From Pseudochrobactrum sp. sp1633 (GTDB lineage: Bacteria > Pseudomonadota > Alphaproteobacteria > Rhizobiales > Rhizobiaceae): 64,000 nucleotides of DNA. The notes under the pieces are model-generated. The model was not told the origin of the DNA. It saw only the letters and a list, made by a program, of their open reading frames with translations, and did no database searches. The position numbers and the translations under genes were made by a program. Location: assembly GCF_030376605.1 (NCBI RefSeq), contig NZ_JARRAE010000013.1, forward strand, positions 30,409-94,408, read 5' to 3'. Shown one piece after another: positions 57,634-64,000 of this stretch (position 1 is the stretch's first letter; every line of letters starts with the position of its first letter).

Positions 57634-59229
57634 TCAGAAAAGCGTTCCCTGCTTATTTTCTTTTGGGGCTGCCGTTTTGTTTTTCTTTTTGATTGCAGGT
57701 GTTTCCGCAGCCGCACCAGTGGCAATGACGGATGCGTCCCCGTCATGGAAGCGTACTGTCAGCTGCTCGCCTGCATGAACAGTCGCTGCGGCTTTGACCG
57801 GCAATCCCTCATCATTCAGCACGATAGCAAAACCGCGCTTGAGCACGCTGGTATGAGATAATGTCTCCATAAGCCGCGTCAGTTCCTGACTGCGCAGATA
57901 ATATCGCTCCAGTCTGTGCCGGACGGCTTGATCGCTGCGCCTTTGCAGGTTTTGCAGAGTTACTGCCAGCTGGCGGGACGGACGCAGGATCAGTTCACTG
58001 TTCAGTTTTGCGGATACCTGCTGCAACAAGTTGCGGGCGCTCTGTGCCTTGAGCGACAGACCTCTTGGCAGGCGCTGGTTCAGCTGGCGGAGTTGCAGTC
58101 TGCGTTCCCGTATTTGCTGGTTCAGCAGGCGCGGAGAAAGATGGCGCTGTAATCCGTCGAAGCGGGCGCGTTTTTGTGCAGTGCTGGCAAGCAATGCACG
58201 GCTCAGTCTGGACGCAGCCTCATCAAAACGCCGTCTTGGCAGAGCGAGCAACTGATCAGTTGACGGCATGGCTCTTTGCAGGCCGCGATAGACTTCGCGC
58301 CGTCTGTCAATCAGCCTTGTCATGGCGGCGGCCAGTCTGGCGCCTTGCGAGGCAAGCTGCGCCTGTAAATCTGCGCGTACCGGCACGGCCATTTCTGCTG
58401 CGCCTGTCGGGGTGGGCGCGCGCATATCTGCAGCCAGATCAATCAATGTCCAGTCAGTTTCATGGCCGACAGCGGAGATGACCGGAATGGCAGAGCCTGC
58501 AACGGCTCGCACGACACTCTCATCATTGAAGCCCCAAAGGTCTTCAAGACTGCCACCACCGCGGGCAACAATAATCACATCAGGACGAGGCAGGTCACGA
58601 CCGAAATAATCGGAGTTAAAGCCTGTTACGGCGCGGGAAACTTCCTCACCGGTTGTCTCTCCTTGCACCCGCACCGGCCAGACCAGTACATGCAGGGGAA
58701 AGCGGTCGGTGATGCGGTGAATAATATCGCGGATGACAGCGCCGGTGGGGGACGTTACAACGCCGATGGTGCGCGGCATGAAAGGCAAAAGCTGCTTGCG
58801 ATCGGCATCGAAAAGCCCTTCGCGCGCCAGCCGTTGTTTGCGTTCCTCAAGCAGAGCCATCAGTGCACCGGCACCGGCGGGCTCCATTTGCTCAATAACA
58901 ATCTGGTATTTGGATGAACCCGGATAGGTCGTGAGTTTGCCGGTGGCAATAACCTCCATCCCTTCCTCAGGGCGGAACTTGATGCGGCTCATGGAGCCGC
59001 GCCAGATTACGGCCTCAATGCGCGCACGTTCATCTTTCAGGGCGAAATAGGCGTGGCCGGATGAATGCGGCCCGCGATAACCTGAAATTTCCCCACGCAC
59101 CCGCACATGGCTGAACGTATCTTCGACAGTACGTTTCAGCGCGCCGGAAATTTCCGAGACAGAATATTCCGCAACATTGGATGCGGTATTTTCTGTTTGA
59201 GAAGCGGGCGAATCTGGAAAAAAACTCAT
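57634..59229 (-). CDS. xseA: Exodeoxyribonuclease VII large subunit
   Basis: Single-strand DNA exonuclease subunit, 531 residues. It opens with [18 protein letters not shown] and the OB-fold [18 protein letters not shown]; the catalytic region has [40 protein letters not shown] and [21 protein letters not shown] long coiled helix follows. The ATG at 59229 ([10 protein letters not shown]) matches relatives better than the one at 59244. The C-terminal tail is Lys/Ala-rich. The small subunit gene xseB is not here. Confidence 0.95.
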   Translation of the reverse strand: MSFFPDSPASQTENTASNVAEYSVSEISGALKRTVEDTFSHVRVRGEISGYRGPHSSGHAYFALKDERARIEAVIWRGSMSRIKFRPEEGMEVIATGKLTTYPGSSKYQIVIEQMEPAGAGALMALLEERKQRLAREGLFDADRKQLLPFMPRTIGVVTSPTGAVIRDIIHRITDRFPLHVLVWPVRVQGETTGEEVSRAVTGFNSDYFGRDLPRPDVIIVARGGGSLEDLWGFNDESVVRAVAGSAIPVISAVGHETDWTLIDLAADMRAPTPTGAAEMAVPVRADLQAQLASQGARLAAAMTRLIDRRREVYRGLQRAMPSTDQLLALPRRRFDEAASRLSRALLASTAQKRARFDGLQRHLSPRLLNQQIRERRLQLRQLNQRLPRGLSLKAQSARNLLQQVSAKLNSELILRPSRQLAVTLQNLQRRSDQAVRHRLERYYLRSQELTRLMETLSHTSVLKRGFAIVLNDEGLPVKAAATVHAGEQLTVRFHDGDASVIATGAAAETPAIKKKNKTAAPKENKQGTLF

Positions 59230-59324
59230 GACTCTATTGGCCATTTTATGTGCCTGCCGGTCAAGGCCTTTGCCGTCTTGGAGGCGGTGAGCAAGGTTTG
59301 AAATTCTTTGTGTCGGCGGCTGTC

Positions 59325-60203
59325 TCAGGTCAGTTCCGGATACCGGATTGTTCTTCTGAAGCTGGACTGGATTGTTCCGGCAATCAGATCAATTGCCGGC
59401 GCGTGAATGCCCTGCGCGCGGATAAGAGAAAGCGCGCAGGCTGGTAGCTTGGGAAATCCGTCTTGCTCGTTCAGTACACGCATGCCCGATCCGACCATAT
59501 TATCAGGCAGAATGGATATCGCACTGCCGGAGCGAACCGCCATGATAATAGAGCGCGCTGAGGATGTGGACAGAACAATGCGGTATTCGCGCTTTATTGT
59601 GTTCAGGGAATCCGTGAGCACCTTGCGCCATGCGCAATTTGTGCGGTTCATAGCCAGCGGGATAACAGCCTGTTCATGCGGCGAATTATCATCAGAGGTC
59701 ACCCAGACAAAGCGGCTTGTATTCAGTACTTCAGACCGCTTTTGGCCAGTGCTCTGGGTAATCAGGGCGAGATCGAGTGCTCCGCGCCTGATATGCTCGA
59801 TCAGCGCATCTGTTGGCTCACAATGAATGATGGTTTCAATGGCCGGATAGTCACGGAATATTGGTTGCAGGGCATCGTGGATCATATGCTCCAGATAAAT
59901 ATCCGGCAAACCGATACGTATATTGGCCTGAAGCCTGTCTGTGCGGAAGGAGGTCACCGTTTCATTATTCAGCTCAATGAGGCGGCGGGCATAGGTCAGC
60001 AACTTCTCGCCGTGCGGGGTCAGCAGGAGATTGCGACCGTCACGGGCAAAAAGCGGTTTGCCAATACGCTCTTCCAGGCGGCGTATTTGCATGGAAATGG
60101 CAGACTGGGTTCTGAAGACACTGTCTGCCGTTTTGGTGAAACTTCCCGTTTCGGCAATCAGAAGAAAAGTACGCAGCTGATCCAGGTCAAGAAGTGTCTG
60201 CAT
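59325..60203 (-). CDS. LysR-family transcriptional regulator
   Basis: LysR-type regulator of 292 residues. The winged helix is [20 protein letters not shown] with [20 protein letters not shown]. The C-terminal co-inducer domain includes [25 protein letters not shown] lies 6 bases before the ATG. Its ligand is unknown; LysR regulators often act on a divergent neighbour, but none is close here (gshA is on the same strand), so it may control itself or distant genes. Confidence 0.9.
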   Translation of the reverse strand: MQTLLDLDQLRTFLLIAETGSFTKTADSVFRTQSAISMQIRRLEERIGKPLFARDGRNLLLTPHGEKLLTYARRLIELNNETVTSFRTDRLQANIRIGLPDIYLEHMIHDALQPIFRDYPAIETIIHCEPTDALIEHIRRGALDLALITQSTGQKRSEVLNTSRFVWVTSDDNSPHEQAVIPLAMNRTNCAWRKVLTDSLNTIKREYRIVLSTSSARSIIMAVRSGSAISILPDNMVGSGMRVLNEQDGFPKLPACALSLIRAQGIHAPAIDLIAGTIQSSFRRTIRYPELT

Positions 60204-60438
60204 GCAATACTCCGGTTAAGTTCCGGTAATCATATGGATTATGCTAGTGAAGGCAAATGGTTTTATTTTGTTTTTCCAATGTCTTTACTTGAATAAAACT
60301 AATTTAAGTTGGTTGTAATATATTGAGGTATTGCTTTGTTGATACCTGTTTTAAGCTGCTTCTTGAGATATGAAATATTTCGGAAGCAAAGGTGCATCGG
60401 CAGAGACGATCAAATCATCTCCGCCATATGCTGAGTGC

Positions 60439-61824
60439 TTATTTGTAGGCATATTCCGCAAAGACCGGCTCGACAGATTGTTGCCACTCATTGTGAAACT
60501 GAGCCAGCATTGTTTCTGCCAGTGGTTTTCCTGAGCGGGCAATGGCTTCCAGCGGTTCGAGATAAAGGCTCTCATCGCGACCGTTGTCATCGGTCTGTTT
60601 ACGGTTTTTCAAGCCCTGAACCGCAATCTCAACGGCTTGTCTGGCGATATCCGCAACTTTGCCCTTGCCAAATGCTGTGTTGAGACCGGCTGCAGGAACA
60701 GCATCACGCATGTCTGCAACTTGTTCAAAACTCCAGTCTTTGGTCAGGTCGAGCGCCGCGTTCAGAGCATCTTTGTCATAGAGGAGGCCAACCCAGAATG
60801 CGGAAAGGGCTGCAATATGCTCCAGCGGGCCGCCATCAGCGCCGCGCATTTCGAGGAAGCGTTTGAGGCGCACTTCCGGAAATAGGGTGGAAATATGGTT
60901 CGCCCAATCGCCCATATTCGGTTGACCGGCTGTCGGGTGATCTTTCATCGCGCCATTCAGAAACTGGCGGAATGTAATATGGGTGCAATCAATATAATGG
61001 CCGCCGCGCATGATGAAATACATCGGTACGTCCAGAGCCCAGTCAACATAATCGGCAAAGCCGAAGTTTTCTGAGAACACAAAAGGCAGCACACCGGCAC
61101 GGTTGTTATCCGTATCCCGCCAGATATTTGAACGCCATGATTGCAGACCGTTCGGCTTGCCTTCGGTGAATGGCGAGGATGCAAAAAGCGCTGTCGCCAC
61201 CGATTGCAGCTTCATGCCGACCTGCATTTTATGGCGCATATCTGTTTCGGAGCCAAAATCCAGATTAACCTGAATGGTGGAGGTGCGATACATCATGTCC
61301 AGTCCCTGAGTGCCGACTTTTGGCATATAGGCGGTCATGATGGCATAGCGCGACTTCGGCATCACCGGCGTCTCGCTGAGCGTCCATTTAGGGCTGCCGC
61401 CCATGCCGAGAAAGCGGATGCCAAGCGGTGCACTGATCGCGTGAACATCTTTCAGATGCTGGCTTGCCTCAGCATAGGTTTGATGGATGGTTTGCAGTGG
61501 TGCACCGGAAAGCTCGAACTGACCGCCGGGTTCCAAAGAGATAGCACCCTGACCTTGCGGGCTTACGAGCCCGATCAGCTTGCCTTCATCAATGATCGGA
61601 TCCCAGCTAAGGCGCTGTTGCATCGCTTCCAAAATGGCGCGAATGCCCTGCGTGCCCTCGTAGGAAACAGGGCTGTTGTCTTTAGCGTAATAGGGGAATT
61701 TCTCATGCTCAGTGCCGATGCGCCATTTTTCCTGTGGCTTACAGCCTTCTGCGAGATATGCAGCCAGTTCCTCGATGCCGGAAATGACTGTTTCGTCTGT
61801 GGTATCCCGAGCCATGCTTTGCAT
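60439..61824 (-). CDS. gshA: Glutamate-cysteine ligase
   Basis: First enzyme of glutathione synthesis, joining glutamate and cysteine with ATP. 461 residues of the plant/alphaproteobacterial GCS2-type. WRIGTEHEKFPYY, GAISLEPGGQFELSGAPLQT, YMPKVGTQGLDMMYRTSTIQ and YFIMRGGHYIDCTHITF are conserved substrate and metal regions. Starts at 61824 or, better spaced from AGGG, 61815. rsmE lies 180 bases upstream on the same strand, a usual neighbour in this order. Confidence 0.95.
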   Translation of the reverse strand: MQSMARDTTDETVISGIEELAAYLAEGCKPQEKWRIGTEHEKFPYYAKDNSPVSYEGTQGIRAILEAMQQRLSWDPIIDEGKLIGLVSPQGQGAISLEPGGQFELSGAPLQTIHQTYAEASQHLKDVHAISAPLGIRFLGMGGSPKWTLSETPVMPKSRYAIMTAYMPKVGTQGLDMMYRTSTIQVNLDFGSETDMRHKMQVGMKLQSVATALFASSPFTEGKPNGLQSWRSNIWRDTDNNRAGVLPFVFSENFGFADYVDWALDVPMYFIMRGGHYIDCTHITFRQFLNGAMKDHPTAGQPNMGDWANHISTLFPEVRLKRFLEMRGADGGPLEHIAALSAFWVGLLYDKDALNAALDLTKDWSFEQVADMRDAVPAAGLNTAFGKGKVADIARQAVEIAVQGLKNRKQTDDNGRDESLYLEPLEAIARSGKPLAETMLAQFHNEWQQSVEPVFAEYAYK

Positions 61825-62006
61825 TACCCTATTTTGTAGTTGTGACTATTCATATATGTGATTGGCGTTTTTTTATCCAACACGCAAGCATAATTATTAG
61901 CAATTATAACAAGGCATGTCTTTGATCCTTGTCCTGTTGCGAAGAACTGTAAGAAAAATACGTAATTACTGAATTTGCGTGTGTTCTAAGGGCAAAAACA
62001 CAGGGT

Positions 62007-62744
62007 CTAATACCAGTCGCCGATGCTGGCCTGAATTACTGCCATAGCTGCAACGGCGGCCGTATCGGCCCGCAAAATTCTGGGGCCCAATGGAATCGCT
62101 GTCACGAAAGGCTGTTGTGACAGATATTGGCGTTCTTCTTCAGAGAAGCCGCCTTCCGGGCCGATAAAGACACCTGCCGGTTTGCCTTTGAGGGGGGCGA
62201 GCAGAGGAAGCGGATTGTTGCTTTCAGATGCTTCGTCGCAAAATATCAGCGCGCGGGAATGATCCCATTGCTCCATAAACTTGTCAAAACGCAGCGGTTC
62301 TCTGTATTCAGGCAGAGAGAGGATTCCGCATTGTTCGGCAGCCTCGCGCATATTGGCCTGCATCCGCTCGCTATTGAGCTTCGGCATCTGGCAATGCTGG
62401 GTAATAACAGGCTGCAGAACGGATGCGCCCATCTCAACCGCTTTCTGGATCATATAATCCATACGGCCGGTTTTGAGAGGTGCGAAGCAGTAGTGAAAAT
62501 CCGGAGCTGCTGGTTGTTGTCTGACTTGCTCAACGGGGTGCAAAGATGCGCGCTTTTTTCCGGTTTGCTGCAGGCCGGCCAGCCATTCGCCATCTTGTCC
62601 GTTAAACAGCAGGATTTGATCTCCGTCCCGCATACGCAGAACATTGAGCAGATAATGTGCCGTTTCGGCCAGAGCCTCAACGGGCTGAGCCGGTTGCAGA
62701 GGCAGGTCGATGAGTAATCTTTGCATTCTGTAATTTGCGCGCAT
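62007..62744 (-). CDS. rsmE: 16S rRNA (uracil-1498-N3)-methyltransferase
   Basis: Methylates U1498 in the 30S decoding region. The SPOUT knot is visible in the C-terminal VFIGPEGGFSEEERQYL and TAIPLGPRILRADTAAVAAM. QKAVEMGASVLQPVITQHCQ is the conserved central block. The ATG at 62744 (MRANYRMQRLLID) gives 245 residues and fits relatives; the frame is open to 62780. It precedes gshA on the same strand. Confidence 0.93.
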   Translation of the reverse strand: MRANYRMQRLLIDLPLQPAQPVEALAETAHYLLNVLRMRDGDQILLFNGQDGEWLAGLQQTGKKRASLHPVEQVRQQPAAPDFHYCFAPLKTGRMDYMIQKAVEMGASVLQPVITQHCQMPKLNSERMQANMREAAEQCGILSLPEYREPLRFDKFMEQWDHSRALIFCDEASESNNPLPLLAPLKGKPAGVFIGPEGGFSEEERQYLSQQPFVTAIPLGPRILRADTAAVAAMAVIQASIGDWY

Positions 62745-62780
62745 TGGCAACGGATGGCAGAGAGAGGGCAGGCAGGTCAA

Positions 62781-63182
62781 GAGAAAAGCGGCTGAGGTGC
62801 CTGCTGAGTGTGACTTGTGTAAATATGCAGGAAGCTGATCGCTGCCTTACCAAAATCGGAGAGACTCACTTTGCAGGCGGAGGTATTAAAACGTGCGCCT
62901 GATGCAGAGAATGGTGTGGTGCAGAGCGAATATGGTAAATATTTGGTATATCTGATGCAGGATTTATTGCTTTATTAGCGCGTTTGAGTTGCTGAACTGC
63001 CACAATGGAAATCAAACTGATTTTTCCATGTGTTTTTGGACAAGAACTGGCTCGTGTTTTATTGCTGTTAAGTTCGGCTGCTTATATCTGGAGGCATCTT
63101 TCAACAGCGCCGGTTCCGTCAGCAGCTTTATGTGATGCTCGGTTCAGGCCGTAATTAGTCCGCTTTCAGGAGATTTCTATCC
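62781..63182. other. Non-coding gap between rsmE and a small peptide gene
   Basis: About 400 bases with no supported gene. Short frames here lack ATG starts with ribosome sites. It should hold divergent promoters for rsmE and the peptide gene. Confidence 0.45.
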
Positions 63183-63326
63183 ATGTCCGCAAAGAGCGCC
63201 ACGCTCCTGACTGTCCTCATGTTGTCTGCAATCCTGTTTACCGGACTGGGCCTACTTTCCATCGAAACAGGTGGCAGTGCTGTCGCCAGTGATGGATATG
63301 GAATTTCGAATTTCCATCAGCAATAA
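63183..63326 (+). CDS. Small secreted or membrane peptide (47 residues), unknown
   Basis: Short gene with AGGAG 9 bases before the ATG and a terminator 44 bases after the stop, both signs that it is real. The product has a basic start (MSAKSAT), a hydrophobic run to about residue 26 (LLTVLMLSAILFTGLGLLS), and a polar end (ASDGYGISNFHQQ). AVA-SD near residues 33-36 could be a signal peptidase site, which would leave a peptide of about a dozen residues. I do not recognise it. Confidence 0.6.
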   Translation: MSAKSATLLTVLMLSAILFTGLGLLSIETGGSAVASDGYGISNFHQQ

Positions 63327-63369
63327 AACTGTTTTTCGTTGTTTTGAATAAAAACAACCGTCATGATCT

Positions 63370-63407
63370 AAAAAAGCCGCGCCAGCTGATGTCTGCGCGG
63401 CTTTTTT
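63370..63407. terminator. Bidirectional terminator
   Basis: AAAAAGCCGCGC pairs with GCGCGGCTTTTT around a 13-base loop, between the small peptide gene and the convergent XRE gene. Confidence 0.92.
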
Positions 63408-63421
63408 GTGTTTGGTTTTTG

Positions 63422-63643
63422 TTAGTGAGACGTGCCTGCCTCATCACGATATTCCAGAATATCACCTGGCTGACAGTCGAGAACGCGACAGATTTTAGCC
63501 AGTGTTTCAAAGCGAATGCCGCGGACTTTACCGGATTTAAGAAGTGATACATTCGGCTCTGTAATGCCGATATCAGCTGCAAGCTGGCGTGAGCGAATTT
63601 TTTTACGTGCTAATACAACATCAAGATTGACAACAATTGACAT
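63422..63643 (-). CDS. Small XRE-family helix-turn-helix regulator
   Basis: A 73-residue Cro/CI-type DNA-binding protein, essentially one helix-turn-helix domain: SRQLAADIGITEPNVSLLKS and FETLAKICRVLDCQPGDILE. This YozG-like type commonly sits beside a DUF2975 membrane protein gene; none is seen upstream before the window ends. AAGGTGA lies 4-5 bases before the ATG. No effector domain is present. Confidence 0.88.
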   Translation of the reverse strand: MSIVVNLDVVLARKKIRSRQLAADIGITEPNVSLLKSGKVRGIRFETLAKICRVLDCQPGDILEYRDEAGTSH

Positions 63644-64000
63644 TTTTCACCTTAAAAATTGAATAAAAATATATTTATACTTGGGTCTGTTTTAAATTTT
63701 TAAAATCGTATGGAATTTCCATAGTCCGATTTTCAGAAAAAACTGAATTGTAATAAATTAACAGGAGGAAAAAAATCGTCCTTTTTCCATTGGAAATTTA
63801 TAACTCATCATATGAAAAAAACCATAAATGGATACTGCAATAAAATGCAGGTAATAAAAAGGGTGATTGATTTTTTTAAATATATAAATACAATTGTAGT
63901 TAATGTATTTTGTATTGTTGCGCATTTAATTTATAAGAAAGTTTGATAATTAATTTAACAATTATTTGTTTTGTATTTTATTTAAATATTAAAAATATAA
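63644..64000. other. AT-rich gene-free window end
   Basis: About 360 bases strikingly richer in A and T than the rest of the window, with runs such as TTTTTTTAAATATATAAATA. No open frame with a ribosome site is seen on either strand. It may be an acquired segment, a promoter region of the XRE gene, or the edge of a larger AT-rich island. Confidence 0.5.

Noticed and set aside
60351..60590. Minus-strand frame of 79 residues at the end of gshA
   Set aside because: It overlaps the gshA 3' end in another frame and lacks a ribosome site.

Overview
The window is bacterial chromosome from an alphaproteobacterium of the order Hyphomicrobiales (Rhizobiales), most like the Brucellaceae. Supporting signs are the split F0 operon with b' and b subunits, a Shemin-type 5-aminolevulinate synthase, a complete Entner-Doudoroff entry set (zwf, pgl, edd), a PdhS-type cell-cycle kinase, TTAA-N7-TTAA CtrA boxes, a tRNA-His with A73, and rhizobial-type intergenic palindromes. 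By eye the base composition is close to even, lower than Brucella itself, so a relative such as Pseudochrobactrum is plausible; this genus guess is inference. I see no prophage, transposase, CRISPR array or rRNA operon.

Layout. 1-1.9 kb: end of the F0 ATP synthase operon (atpB partial, atpE, b', b). 2-9.1 kb: minus-strand housekeeping genes (RNase HII, radical SAM protein, moaB, ispE, a small membrane protein, an S49 peptidase, nhaA, a tRNA methyltransferase). 9.3-15.7 kb: plus-strand polyprenyl diphosphate synthase, a secreted TPR protein, glyQ and glyS. 15.8-25.5 kb: pyrD-DUF952, a secreted coiled-coil protein behind a CtrA box, proline iminopeptidase, a convergent CrbR/CrbS-like two-component pair, mscL and an AbrB-family membrane protein. 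25.5-34.8 kb: hemA, a TetR regulator, an FAD protein, a GT25 glycosyltransferase with a polysaccharide deacetylase interrupted by one in-frame stop, proC, an unrecognised protein and folD.

34.8-39.2 kb holds edd, pgl and zwf, with near-identical LacI-type palindromes before zwf and before edd. 39.5-51.5 kb is a metabolic island: an SDR, gamma-glutamylputrescine oxidase- and synthetase-like genes, a small gene followed by iterated hairpin repeats made from its own 3' end, isocitrate lyase divergent from an ScfR/RamB-type regulator, and a potFGHI-like polyamine ABC transporter. Together these suggest putrescine uptake and gamma-glutamyl degradation next to the glyoxylate shunt. 51.6-64 kb: an AsmA-like protein, the PdhS-like kinase behind a CtrA box, tRNA-His, xseA, a LysR regulator, gshA, rsmE, a 47-residue secreted or membrane peptide, a small XRE regulator, and an AT-rich gene-free end.

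No wholly new multigene system is evident. The most notable observations are the iterated hairpin cassette at 43.4-43.7 kb, three CtrA boxes in front of two uncharacterised genes and pdhS, the shared Entner-Doudoroff operator, and the nonsense-interrupted deacetylase.
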